DNA of 64,000 nucleotides from Neopestalotiopsis rosae (GCA_023078685.1 JALGAS010000003.1:2666001-2730000), one strand, 5' to 3'. Positions 20,153-31,888 are shown, counted from the first letter of the stretch. Program-made: numbers and translations. Notes: a model not told the origin generated them from the sequence alone.

Positions 20153-22760
20153 ATGGCGCTTCTTCAGGCCCGCAACTATGTCGACTACGAGGCGCAACAA
20201 AATGCCTTCGAAGACTTTCTCGTACACTTCAAGACTTCCCCGCAGGAGAGCATCACCCACGCCATTGGCCAAATCAGCATCGACGAGGACGACTTGAGCG
20301 ATGAGTACGACTTCATGGACGAGGATGACAATGCCGCCCATGAACAACGCCGGAGGCAGAAGGCCGCCAAGCGGCAACCCAAGCACAAATATGCCGAGCT
20401 GATGCAGCAGCTGTCCAACCGCGAGGTCGACGAAGTGCTGGTAGACCTTGATGATATTGTCACAGTATGACTAGACTCTCCCGTCTTCTCTCTCCCTTTC
20501 CTTGAAGCTGACGTTGCATTCTTTTGTAGTGGGAATCGGAAAGTGACGAAGCGCGCACACTTAAGCTGGTCGAGTCTATCGAGGGAAACACAAAACATTA
20601 TGTTGAGCTTATTTCGAGGGCTATCGACAATAAGATGCCTCCTCCCGCAACAGGCGTCAGTTTCAAAGACGATGTGTTGGATGTCATCATGGAGAGGAGA
20701 CAAGCCAGAAACCGCGAGGTGGCTCAACTAGCCGAGAGTACTAATAACCCGGACATGTTGGAGTCGACCTTTCCCGCCCAGCTTACGCGCCGATACACCT
20801 TGGTCTTCAAGCCAAGGACATCCACTCAGGAGAAGCCAGTCAAGGCCCTAGCTGTCCGACAAGTTCGTGGTGAACATCTCGGTCACCTCATCACAATCCG
20901 TGGTATTGCAACGAGGGTATCTGATGTCAAGCCCATCGTCCAGGTTGGCGCTTATACGTGCGATCGCTGTGGTTGCGAAATCTTCCAGCCCGTCAATGAC
21001 AAGTCGTACGCGCCTTTGACGACTTGTCCTTCCAAGGAGTGCAAGGAGAACCAGTCCAAGGGACAGCTTTTCCAATCATCTCGTGCCTCCAAGTTCTTGC
21101 CATTCCAAGAGGTCAAGATCCAGGAAATGGCTGAGCAGGTGCCGATCGGTCAAATTCCCCGAACGTTGACAATCATGTGCTATGGAAGCACTGTTCGCCA
21201 AGTCAACCCCGGCGATATTGTTGATATTTCTGGTATCTTCTTGCCAACTCCCTACACGGGTTTCCAGGCTATGCGCGCTGGACTTCTCACCGACACCTAC
21301 GTTGAGGCTCACCACATCGCCCAGCACAAGAAAGCCTACGAGGCGATGGTGATTGACGACAGACTACTCCGACGAATCCAGACGTTCAGCCAATCTGGTG
21401 CCGTGTACGAGATGCTGGCCAAATCTATCGCTCCCGAGATTTTTGGACATTTGGATGTCAAGAAGGCCTTGCTGCTTTTGCTCGTTGGTGGTGTGACCAA
21501 GGAGATGGGCGATGGCATGCGCATTCGTGGTGATATCAACATCTGCCTGATGGGTGACCCTGGTGTTGCCAAGTCGCAGCTTCTGAAGTACATCTCAAAG
21601 GTCGCCCCTCGAGGTGTATATACCTCTGGCCGTGGTTCCAGTGGTGTTGGTCTCACAGCAGCTGTGATGCGTGATCCTGTCACGGACGAAATGGTGCTTG
21701 AAGGTGGTGCGCTTGTCCTCGCTGACAACGGTATCTGCTGTATTGATGAGTTCGACAAGATGGACGACAACGACAGGACCGCCATTCACGAAGTCATGGA
21801 ACAGCAGACGATTTCGATCTCCAAGGCTGGAATCTCCACGACTCTCAATGCCCGGACATCCATTCTTGCTGCTGCCAATCCCATTTATGGCCGCTACAAC
21901 CCCCGTATCTCGCCAGTCGAGAACATTAACCTTCCCGCTGCCCTTTTGTCCCGTTTCGATGTTCTCTTCCTCCTTCTTGATACCCCGACCCGCGAGAGCG
22001 ATGCTCAGCTTGCAAAGCACGTCGCCTATGTACATATGCACAGCAAGCACCCCGACCTTTATGCCAACAACCCAACCTCGGCTGACGGCGAGGTTCCCAA
22101 TGTCGTGTTTACACCACACGAAGTCCGGGCCTATGTCGCAAAGGCGCGAACATACCGCCCAACAGTCCCAGAGACTGTCACTGAGTATCTTACCAAGACC
22201 TATGTCCGCCTGCGAAAGGCTCAAAAGGCCGCCGAGTCCAAGGGTCAAAACTTTGCTCACACTACTCCTCGTACGCTGCTTGGCGTGGTCCGTTTGACAC
22301 AGGCACTGGCTCGTCTGCGATTTGCAGACTCTGTGGACCAGGACGATGTTGATGAAGCCCTGCGCTTGATCGAGGCCAGCAAGGAAAGCTTAGCTGCCCA
22401 CGAGGGTCCACGCAAGCGTGGCCGAGACGCCAACACCAGAATTCTGGAACTCGTCAAGGGATTCTTGGAGAGCGGTGCTTGCCGTCCTGATGACGCGGAC
22501 GATGACGATGAGGATGCTGCTATTGAGTTGAGCTTGCGTAAGGTCAGGGAGAGAGTGCTCGCAAAGGGCTTTACGGAAGACCAATGGTTGACAGCTTTGG
22601 ATGAATATGCTAGCATTGATGTAGGTTTACCTCGGCTATTGTGGCAACTCATATTCGCATTGCACTTGCTAACAATAATTGACAGGTCTGGCAAACGGCA
22701 GGAAACGGCACAAGACTGGTGTTTATTAACGCTGGAGGCAATGATGATGATGACGAGTAG
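20153..22760 (+). CDS. mcm7: MCM7 subunit of the replicative MCM2-7 helicase
   Basis: Loaded at origins as part of MCM2-7 and a component of the CMG helicase in the nucleus. Three exons: 20153-20464, 20530-22620 and 22686-22760, 825 aa. Visible features: an acidic N-terminal region ([17 protein letters not shown]), a zinc-binding stretch [16 protein letters not shown] near residues 245-275, Walker [10 protein letters not shown] near 446, Walker [13 protein letters not shown] near 508, and arginine finger LLSRFDVLF near 579. Splicing at 22621-22685 gives the family C-terminus [18 protein letters not shown] and an acidic end; the unspliced frame would run into unrelated sequence up to 23007. 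The identification is secure. Confidence 0.96.
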
Positions 22761-23129
22761 AAAGTCACTCCATGATATCCGGGAGTTGAGGAACGGGACT
22801 GCAACAAAGTTTGGATTGGAATATGGCGTTATGGATACTGCATCTGCCCCATTAGAGATGCGCACATGTTGTTTGCGTAGAGCCCATGATAATATATGCA
22901 TGAAGATCAATTCATCGGGTTCTCATGACTTTTTCTGGAATTCAACGCAGCACAATGCGTACCGTTTGTCTTCCACGAGACAGTTAATGGTACTTGGCCT
23001 GTTCTAAACATGACCGTTATGAAGTGATGAGTGAGTGGTCTTGCAAAAGGATTGCGCAGAATAAACCGACTCCTGGATATACAATGTATTCTATGCGTAT
23101 GCCCAAGTCTAATAGCTACTCGACGTATT
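22761..23129. other. Convergent 3' flank of mcm7 and the first MFS gene
   Basis: 369 bp between two stops. No gene seen. Confidence 0.4.
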
Positions 23130-24774
23130 CTAGAAAGAGAAGAAGAAATCCGGATGAGCATTGCCAATCTCATCAATAGTCAGCTGCCGCCTCCGTGTAG
23201 CCAACTCGCCATGCTGCTCCGCTCTCTTGATCTTGTTCATCAAGCCGAGGTATCCCAGCTGCAGACCCGCCATGATCCCCGACATGGCAATCATGAGCAG
23301 AGAGATGCCCAAGCCCATGCGGTAGTACGGGGGGTCGCTAAAGGCAAAGTTGGCCGAGATGGCAATGAGCTGGGAGAAGATGTTGACCATGCCGGCGGCG
23401 CTGGCGCGGAACGTGTAGCCGACGTTGTTGGTGGCCATCCACACCAGGCTGAGCACCGAGATGGGGTAGGCGCCCGCGGCCACGACGCAGGTGGCGGCGA
23501 GGCGGGCCGTGTCGTTGGTCAGGGTGAGGAGTAGGACGTAGCCGACGACGGCCAGGGCGGCGCAGACCATGATGATGACCCCGCGCCTCTGCAGCTTGTC
23601 GGCGACGCGGCTCGCCGCCAGGATGCCGACGAGGGCGGCGCAGTAGACGATGACGGTCATGAGCTGGGCTTGGATGCTCTCGTACCCTAGCCCCTTGATG
23701 ATATCCGGGATGAAGTTGGACAGCGACGTGGTGCAAAAGTGCACGCCCGAGTCCATCAGGACCACGAACCAGAACTGAGGCTGGGTCAGGACCTTGACGA
23801 TGAGTTTGGGGATGATCTTGCTCTCCCCAGTGTTGTGTGCTGCTCGGCTGCGGGCAATGATGATTTTCTTCTCCTGGGGCGTGAAGAAGAGCTTGACGGT
23901 CTCGGGGGTATTGGGCAGCAGAAACAAGATGATGAAGGCCCACCCGATGGGAACGATTCCCTCAATGAAGAAAATCCTATAGCCCGAGGTTAGTTGCCGG
24001 GCCCAACTATGGCTTAGGAATGTAGAGTATTACCATTGCCAGGCAGTCCACCCATTCACACCATTGAGCTTCGTCTCAATGAGATACGCAAGCAGGCCAT
24101 TGATGGTTCCGGCGAGCGCGACCGAAGAGTAGAGAATCGCACCACGGGTGGCCAATTCATTGTAGGGATACCAGAATGACAAGTAGAGAACTGCACCCTG
24201 GATGAAGGCCTCGGAAGCCCCGACCAGAAGGCGAATGATCATGAGATGTATGTAATTGGTGGCCTTGATGGTGCATACCGTGACAACACCCCATACTATC
24301 ATGGCGCACGCAAACTGGGCAAGTTAGCTCAAGCACAGTCAATGTCTGCCAAAGACATGAGCGAATATGCTGCATACCTCGACTGGTGGCCCAACTTTGC
24401 GCATGAGAAGCATTGCGGGTAATTGGAAGAGCAGATACCCAACGAGGAGAATGCTCGCGACCAAGCTGTATTTGCTCGCATCGAGATCAAAATCCTCGTC
24501 TAGACCTGCCACCTTGGCATTGGCGAGATCAGAACGTCCCTAGGTCATGTTAGACAAGTATTGCAGTTGAGTTTGACACTCTGACAAAACGTCCGACTAA
24601 ACCTACCATTTGTGCGAGAAAGTGTATAGACACCAATAAAGGGAGGATAATGAGGTCAGTCTTCCATTTGACACGTCTAATCATTCTGCGATCGGCCTCT
24701 GAAACAAGCTCCGGCACGCTGTCATTGTTCAACAGCTTGGCCGATTCTTGAAGCTCGATTCCTCCTTCGCTCAT
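23130..24774 (-). CDS. MFS transporter, anion:cation symporter (Dal5/Tna1-like) family
   Basis: Plasma-membrane permease predicted to import a small organic anion such as allantoate, a ureido acid or a vitamin-like carboxylate. The substrate is not readable from sequence. Four exons on the complement: 24607-24774, 24378-24539, 24034-24314 and 23130-23976, 485 aa. A cytosolic N-terminus is followed by about 12 hydrophobic segments. ACS-family landmarks are KTDLIILPLLVSIHFLAQM, RLLVGASEAF, and WQWIFFIEGIVPIGWAF joined across the third intron. The C-terminus NAHPDFFFSF resembles the usual HPxFRY/F ending of ACS permeases. It is divergent from the AtuA-like gene, with a 737-bp shared promoter. 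Confidence 0.88.
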
Positions 24775-25511
24775 CTTGTCGTGTGTAGGTTGTAGATACT
24801 GTGTTGGGGAGATCCAGGATGAAGTCGCAAATTGTCAGATTGCTAATTGACAAGCTGTATTAAATATGTTATGGAGAGAGGTAATTGGATTGTAGAGATA
24901 GATGACTTTGTTCAACGGCAGAAACGCAACCATTTATGTTTATCAATTTAACTACGAACATCATATACACAGCCCAGATATAAACTCTCAAATCTGTGTA
25001 GAGGATTTTAGTATGGTACTTTCATCCAAAAGGATTATACAACACAATACTCCGCCGCACTTTAAAAGCACAAGCCATGCCGCGTCAACTTGTTCAAGTT
25101 GGGATTGAATGGGGATGATCATTGGTATATCCAACGGCTTAAAGCTAGGCAGAACAATCTTTTGCAGACGGTTTCTAAGGATTTCTTACATGCTTTGTGC
25201 TATACGATGGCTTGGCATGGGGGCGGTGTCAGATTCGTCGCTTGGCATGGCGCCTCGGAGAATAACTGAATACTCCGACCCACCATAAACTTCAATTGGC
25301 AATAGTAGCAAAGTCCGGGCCGTGATGAGATGTGATGTTGCCAGCCCTATCGCAGTTTAAAGTAGAAGCTCTTTATGTTATGAATCGCACCTAGTTCGAT
25401 TATATAGGAAGATATAAATGATGATTGCTGCCGCCAAGATGGAAATGTGACAAGCCATCACCTTCCATCATAGCCATTTATCCACAAGAACAAACATAAT
25501 CGTCACCCAAA
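24775..25511. promoter_or_regulatory. Shared promoter of the first MFS gene (-) and the AtuA-like gene (+)
   Basis: 737 bp. It contains an 11-bp direct repeat GCTTGGCATGG (25210-25220 and 25240-25250) and, right after it, an inverted repeat TCGGAG-N12-CTCCGA (25255-25278) whose arms agree at 8 of 10 positions when extended. Inverted CGG/CCG triplets suggest a Zn2Cys6 factor, though the 16-bp gap between triplets is larger than in well-known sites. Confidence 0.45.
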
Positions 25512-27648
25512 ATGCCCTTACTCGATGCACAAGAGAGCCTTGCGCTCGATCCTATATGCCACATCGTGACGCCCGTCGGTATGCTTGGATATGGGTTCGA
25601 TGAGCAACAAACCGCTACAGCTCTTTCGCGACTCGTCCCCGGCGGCACACCGACTGCCATCATCCTAGACTCGGGATCAACCGACAGCGGACCAGAGAAA
25701 TTGGCTCTGGGAAACATGACGTGTCCCCCAATGGCATATGCGAGAGACTTGTCCAAGCTCATTCGACTCGTGGTTCGCTTTCGAGTTCCTCTGATTTTCA
25801 GTTCCGCGGGCGGCGACGGCAGCGACGCCCACGTGCAAGAGCTGTTGGCCATCATTAAAGAGATCATGGCCGCTGATGAGTATAGGTAAGTAGTGACTTT
25901 TATTCACTTGTTAGTTTGGAATTACCAGACTGATTCAAGAATTCGTGTTACAGCGAAGCACAACTCAAGACGATAGCAATCTTTGCCGATATCGACAAAG
26001 CTCTGGCAAAGCAACGGCTCAGGAGCGGAGATATCAGTGGCTGTGGAATATACGTGCCCGATTTGACCGAAGAAGCTATTGAGCAATCAACCAACATTGT
26101 CGCGCAATTAGGCCCCGAGCCGTTTGTCGATGCCATGACCGAGAACCCAGACTTCGATGTCATCGTCGGAGGGAGGGCATATGATCCGTCGCCCTATGTC
26201 GCATACGCAGCTTTCCATGCACAAGCACAGCTACAAGGCGCCTCCCAAGAAAAGAAGCACAAGATGTACGGGGCATTCACACATCTGGGAAAGATTATGG
26301 AATGCGGCGGCCAGTGTGCCAAGCCAAAGAGCCACGGCGCTATTGGTACGATATACTCGACGGGCGAGTTTGACATCTCCCCACTGGATCCCGCGGCGGC
26401 TTGCACGACGCTGTCGGTCGCGGCGCACACCCTGTATGAAAAGACCAGACCCGACATACTCCACGGACCTGGTGGATACTTGGATCTGACGCGGTCAAAT
26501 TATACGCAAATGAGCGACGACCGGACTGTCAGAGTTTCGGGAAGCTCGTTTCACTTTTCACACGACGATGGCCTTCCTTACACGCTGAAGCTCGAGGCGG
26601 CACGAATCGTAGGATACAGAACCATGTTCATGGGAAGCATCAGAGACCGTAAGAGGCTTTCTAGGAAACAAAAATGCGTGACACTGCTGACTCTTAGTAG
26701 CCATTCTCATCAGTCAGATTGATCAATTGATTAGCAAAATCAAGGAATACGTAAGCGTCCAGCATGCCGATACTTTGGAACGATGGAAGGTGGATTTTCA
26801 CGTTCACGGGCGCACCACCGATGAGGTGTTTCTTGTCGGCGAAGCCCTTGCCGACTCGCAGTTGTTGGCCACCTCGATCGCCTCTACTGCGAGAATTGCG
26901 ACAATGGTGAGTGATTTCCGGTCTGTCGAAAATATATCGACGAGAATGCTAACAAACATAGCATGGTCCATACCTGGGCCAGAAGGCAACGTCGGGAAAC
27001 TTTGCATTTGGCATCGGCGGAAAGCTCGAGATAGAGGCAGGCCCGTGTGCAGAGTTCTCAGTATATCATTTGATGAATTTGCAACCCGGCGAGGAGCGGC
27101 TTCGGCAAATAACATGTACAGAAACGGCACTGGTCACCGACAAAAGCCCTGAGCCCAAGCTCAAGCTCAGACACTGCGTCGAGATGATTGGCCGTGGCAA
27201 GCGACTTCTATCAGAGGAATTATCGTCCTCACCAAAAGACATGGCCGAACTGCTCTCAAAGAGTCTCAAAAGACTTCCGGCTCATCCTTCCACGTCGGCT
27301 GCAATCAGCTCAGCATCAACTACCAAGCTTGGTGAACTGGCAAGCGTCCTTCGCTCCAAGAACGCCGGGCCTTATGAGATCACGTTTGATGTCATATTCG
27401 ATTCCGAGGACATGTATTCCAGGATAAAGAGTTCTGGTGTACTCAGTCAAGAGTCGGTGGCGAAAGCGTTTGGTTTGCAAGCGAGTCAAATAATATGGTG
27501 TGGCTTTTTTGACGTGGCGCTTGCCTTCAAGTTCACCATTCCAAGAATTCGTGGGGGTCGAGTCGTCGCTGCTGGCGGCTTCATGGAGACCGATGTGCAT
27601 GGATCCCAACAGTATCTACCGCTCTTTGATATGGAGATACCAGTATAG
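25512..27648 (+). CDS. AtuA-like (DUF1446) protein fused to a DUF4387 domain
   Basis: Four exons: 25512-25885, 25954-26648, 26701-26906 and 26962-27648, 653 aa. The body matches the acyclic terpene utilisation AtuA/DUF1446 family: VTPVGMLGYGF, DSGSTDSGP at the start, then DFDVIVGGRAYDPSPYVA, MECGGQCAKPKSHGA and HGPYLGQKATSGNFA near the last junction. The last ~110 residues (LGELASVLRSKNAGPYEITFD onwards) match DUF4387, which in bacteria is often a separate small protein encoded beside AtuA. The biochemical reaction is not established for the fungal fusion; a role in catabolism of an organic acid or CoA ester is only inference. It sits between two MFS transporters and beside an allophanate-hydrolase-type domain protein. 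Confidence 0.85.
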
Positions 27649-27916
27649 AATTCGGCGGATTCACATTGGAGTTGGTACTGGGGGTCGAACTTGTTTGTAT
27701 TGTAGATTTAACTTGGCTTGTATTTGACTTTCTGTTCACAATAATAAATACATGATTGAGTATCATAGGCTCAAAGTCTGTGTGGTTTCGTGAATCATCA
27801 AGGTCCTTGAGTAGATCGCTGCAAAGAACTAAACATCTGAGCAAACAATCAGCAATCCAGAATACACCAAAGACACCAACAAAAACTTACAATCGCTTCC
27901 GCCTGGCGCTCCCTTT

Positions 27917-28333
27917 TCAAGGAGAAGGCGTCTCCAGGCTGTCGGTGTAGGCTTTCCATCCGCCGAATTCGGTAATCTCAGCGGCCCCCTGCATCGCATA
28001 GGGCTCGCAGATGAAGCCCTTGACCCAGGTGCCGTCCTTGAGCTCAATGGTGCCGATGCCGAGGGGCGAAGGGATGGTCTCGAGGAAGCCGCCCACCTGG
28101 TCCTTGGGCAGGCGCCAAATCTCCACCTCGACGGCGCCGCTGTCCTCGTGGTTGAGGGCCCTACACAGTCCCGGCTTCCGGGGGAAGCTGTTGGACAGGA
28201 CAAAGAGGCGGTACGAGGCCGAGGTCGTCGTGGTCTGCAGAAAGACGGCCCCTCGGCACGTCAGGTCCTTGTTGAGCGGGAAGCCGCGCAGATGGGCGCC
28301 CGCCACGGCGATGTCGATGGAATTCGGGTCCAT
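27917..28333 (-). CDS. Free-standing allophanate hydrolase C-terminal-type domain protein
   Basis: Single exon, 138 aa. It matches the C-terminal domain of allophanate hydrolase (AtzF/DUR1 type, gamma-glutamylcyclotransferase-like fold): AVAGAHLRGFPLNKDLTCRG at the N-terminus, then YRLFVLSNSFPRKPGL, VEVEIWRLP, IPSPLGIGTIELKDG, VKGFICEPYAMQGA and ITEFGGWKAY. In full allophanate hydrolase this domain follows an amidase domain and is credited with handling the N-carboxycarbamate product. Here the amidase part is absent on both sides; the gene starts at a clear ATG and ends shortly after the domain. It converges on the AtuA-like gene and is divergent from the second MFS gene. Function on its own is unknown. 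Confidence 0.85.
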   Translation of the reverse strand: MDPNSIDIAVAGAHLRGFPLNKDLTCRGAVFLQTTTTSASYRLFVLSNSFPRKPGLCRALNHEDSGAVEVEIWRLPKDQVGGFLETIPSPLGIGTIELKDGTWVKGFICEPYAMQGAAEITEFGGWKAYTDSLETPSP

Positions 28334-29286
28334 AGTTTGAACGCTAAAATGGGTAGTAAAAGCAAGCTAGCTACCCGTAACCCTCTTTTTCACTGGTTTG
28401 GTCTGTCCCTTACGTCTGGGGAAAAGAAAGAGGGAAGCTTAAAACGCCACCCTCACACTATTATAGTTGAGCATACGTACAAGCTTTTATCGTCGCCACA
28501 CCGGGGGGAAACCAACAGGAAACTTGGTGCCATTTTAATGGCTACCTCCATCCCAAGGCAATAAAAGGCCCCCCCAGATTGCCAAGTATGTATATCAAAG
28601 GGGAGCAAATTGTAATTGGAGCCCCTGTGGATATAAAATTGGCGGACTAAGCCGTCGGGTAGAGCTACCCGAGAACCGGAAGATACGACACCGCAACGAG
28701 ACAATTTGCCGCGCAAGGGTGAGTCTGATCAACGGGTCATACCATGCCTATTCGAGGCGAAAATGCCTCCTGGGTTGGGTTGGGAAGATTGTCGAGATAT
28801 ATCCAAGGGTTTCCCCCCACTGGCTTACGCGATCAGGGTATGCCGGCTATGTATATCTGGTTCCCCGGGCTTGCTTAGCCTCGATTCCATGGATTGCTCT
28901 TATACGAGCTGTCATATAGTATTGTACACACAACGTGCGAATTGTCAACAGGCGGGAACAAAAGGAAATGTATACGATCAACAATCCTCCATGTTCCTGA
29001 TGGCGCAAACTCAGTTTCTTCATCCCGTAGTGACGGCGGGTTGTTTTCGTCCCCAAGTTCTGGTTCACCCGCACCACGGCCGAATTAGCCACGGGTCTTT
29101 CTGTTTACCCCGGAGTCAGCAACGATTATACTTTGTCTAATGTGCGGAGTACTTGAGGGGTCCAGCACTATATTGTGAATATAAATGGGTACATATCATG
29201 AGAGTCGTAGAAAGATTGTTTCGTTATATCATTAGGTGCACCGAGTTCCAGCCATCTAGAGAGCCAATCTGAATTTGGAAGCCAAC
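28334..29286. promoter_or_regulatory. Shared promoter of the allophanate-domain gene (-) and the second MFS gene (+)
   Basis: 953 bp without a convincing ORF. It contains a TATA-like stretch (TATAAAA near 28632) and two adjacent inverted CGG..CCG motifs at 28643-28671 (listed separately). Confidence 0.5.
28643..28671. promoter_or_regulatory. Tandem Zn2Cys6-type sites: CGG-N6-CCG and CGG-N10-CCG
   Basis: CGGACTAAGCCG (28643-28654) is CGG-N6-CCG, the spacing bound by Ppr1/UaY-type regulators. One base later CGGGTAGAGCTACCCG (28656-28671) is CGG-N10-CCG, the spacing bound by Put3-type regulators; here the arms pair over 7 bp. They lie 310-338 bp upstream of the allophanate-domain gene and about 615 bp upstream of the second MFS gene. 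Binding is inferred from spacing only. Confidence 0.5.
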
Positions 29287-31246
29287 ATGGCCACTCATGC
29301 ATATCATTTGGAAGACGCTCAGGGTGATGATGCCGAACGTGTCTTGTCATTGGCGAGCGAAACCACCAAGAGGCCCAGTGATGCTCGAAATGGACGAAAG
29401 GCAAACCTAAAATACTCTGACAAAGGTATAGAACTGGTACCACAGCCCTCGGATGACCCGCGAGATCCATTGGTATGTAACCAAGTATCATGTTGCTCGT
29501 CGGTTCTGGGCTAACATTTCGTAAAGAACTGGCCCATGTCCAAGAAGATTGCGATTTTCGGCATCATGTGCTTTGGTATGTCTTGAAGAGGATAGGAGGA
29601 GGATTCCAGAATCAGAGATTCGTCACATACACAGTTCATATCTAAATACGGGAAACGAGTCCAGGTCATTGATCACTGCTAACGCCTTTGCGAATCAAAG
29701 GAACTTTCATTGGGACAGCGACTGCCGTGGCGAATGTACTTGCAATTCCTGCACAGGCAGAAGACTTTGACGTCACTCCAGAGCAGTCTTCATATTCGGT
29801 GAGCCGTTTGGGGTCTCGTACAAAAAACAGAAAAAGAGAGATGACTGATTTGCTCGGAAGATCTCCGCCGTACTGGGAGGCATCGTCGTCGGGCCCGTTC
29901 TGCTTGTGGCGGCGGTGCGGGTGTTTGGCGTCATGTCGTGCTGCTTCTGGAGCGAGATCGCCGTCGTGGCCACGTCCATCTGGTCGTCGGTGAGCACGGG
30001 ACCCGGCGCCTTCAACTCCTTTTGCGCGTCCCGCGCCATCGCGGGACTCTTTTGTCCCACGACGCAGGTGTTCTCCGCCGGCGTGATTTCCCAAGTCTTC
30101 TTCTTACACCAGCGCGGGAGGGCTTTTGCCATTTATGCCACCATTTACATGGTCTCGTCCGTGGCGGGACCGACGTTTTCCGCCTTCATCGTTCAGCACC
30201 ACAGCTGGCCGCTTTGCTTCTGGTGGACGGTCGCCGCAAATGGCCTCTCGGCCATCCTCTTCTTCGTCTTGGGCGAGGAGACGGGCTGGGATCGAGTCAA
30301 CGATAGACCGCCGTCGTCCTCTCCAATACCCAGGACATGGATCGGGAGGCGATGCGCTTTGTTCTTCCCAGGCACACGAGTGGCGGCGCCTGGAAAGATG
30401 GCTAACATCGTAAGCCTCCCCCTTTCTCTGGTCCATGTGAAGCAACTGTTTGGGGCAAATTACTCACCAGTATAGAAAACGTCATATACCGTCTTCGCCA
30501 AAGTCTTTGTCAGTCCCATCTGCGTACTAGCGGGCATATATAACATGATTAATTATGGTTGGTTCGTCATGGCCGGAGTTCAGATACCCATTATCCTGGT
30601 GGCGCCACGTGACATGGGCGGATTCGGCTTCTCGTCCAATGGCACCGGCTACTTCTACTTTTCGGCCTGGATCGGCTCGCTGATTGGTGTTGGCTATGGC
30701 ATACTCATCAACGACCGTCTGCCCCTGTGGATCAAGAGGCGACGCCGCGGCATCTGGCACCCAGAGTACAGACTGCACACGGCGTGGTTCCCGGGCCTGA
30801 TCGTCGAGCCCATCGGCCTGGGCCTCTTTGGCGCCGCCGTATTCTACCACCTCCACTACATGGTGCTCGCCGTGGCCGAGGGCATGATTGTCTTTGGCGC
30901 CACGGCGTGTATCGGGCCCGCGGTCAACTACGTCATTGAGGTTTTCAAGAGTCACCCCCAAGAGGTGGGCACTGCGCTCAATGTGTACCGCGTCGCATTC
31001 ACCGTGGCCATCCAGTTCTTTTACGCGCCTTGGACCGTTAAAGTAGGTATCAACTGGGTCTGGGGCATCTCTGCTTTCTGTACCCTCTTCTCGTGTGCGC
31101 TGATTGCCATTCTTGTCTGCGAGGGTAAGCGGTTGCGCAAGTTTAGTCTGCTTCCCGACGAGGCAGCCGAAGAGGAGGAGGCACAGCAGCGTATCCTCAA
31201 GGCAGCTGATGATCCAGTTGTTGCTGTGAAAAATGAGTATGATTAG
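29287..31246 (+). CDS. MFS transporter, DHA1/HOL1-like
   Basis: Five exons: 29287-29472, 29528-29576, 29701-29798, 29861-30409 and 30476-31246, 550 aa. The first ATG is at 29287; the frame extends upstream only with a TTG. Splicing yields the typical fungal entry motif DDPRDPLNWPMSKKIAIFG (exon 1/2 junction) followed by FGTFIGTATAVANVLAIP (exon 2/3 junction). About 12 hydrophobic segments, a central loop with LGEETGWDR, and an acidic C-terminus (DEAAEEEEAQQ) follow. Export or uptake direction and substrate are unknown; DHA1-like proteins are proton-coupled carriers. The position beside the allophanate-domain gene suggests service in the same pathway. Confidence 0.87.
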
Positions 31247-31888
31247 GAGATAATAAAGTTGGTTAGGATGCTGGTAACCCGTGGGAGTGAGCCGGCTAAT
31301 ATCAGAGCTATTCATGTAGTCACATCACGACGATATATAGCAGTTCGTACTAGTCAGATCTAGTATTACGTACCTAGTCATCCATACGAGCTCATACGAA
31401 ATGGTCCTGATCAACAAATTAGCAACACGCACATTCACAGAGTCACGTTCATCAGGCTGCACATTTTCGCCTTTCAATCCTGCTCACGGATGATTCATTT
31501 CTATTATTTGGTCAGGATGAGGATCTGTGTTCAGCTCCTAGTTTCGCAGCTCTGCGAAGGGTCTGCCATTTCTGCCGTTTCTCATTTCGGCGTTCTCCAC
31601 CCAATTCGAATTGCCGTGGAACTGTTGTATATGTATGTCATGTTCCTCACGATCCAAGGCGCTATTGAAAGCGGGATCTAATGGAAACAGGACCGATTTC
31701 TCTACTCTTGCCTTGTATCCTGGAAGCCATCGGAAGTTATGCAACAAGGTTATTAGATTGCAAGAGATATATATTCTCGCGATTGGTAGTCATTGTAATG
31801 ACACTGATGAATAATTCCAGCATATCAGATGCCGTGTTCTGTAGAACCATTTGTGGTTGTATGCTGCTGTACGGCTTAGACATCGCTA
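31247..31888. other. Convergent 3' flank of the second MFS gene and bet2
   Basis: 642 bp. Short ORFs only; no gene or repeat recognised. Confidence 0.4.

Noticed and set aside
21595..22260. 221-codon minus-strand ORF inside MCM7
   Set aside because: Shadow frame of the strongly codon-biased MCM7 exon.
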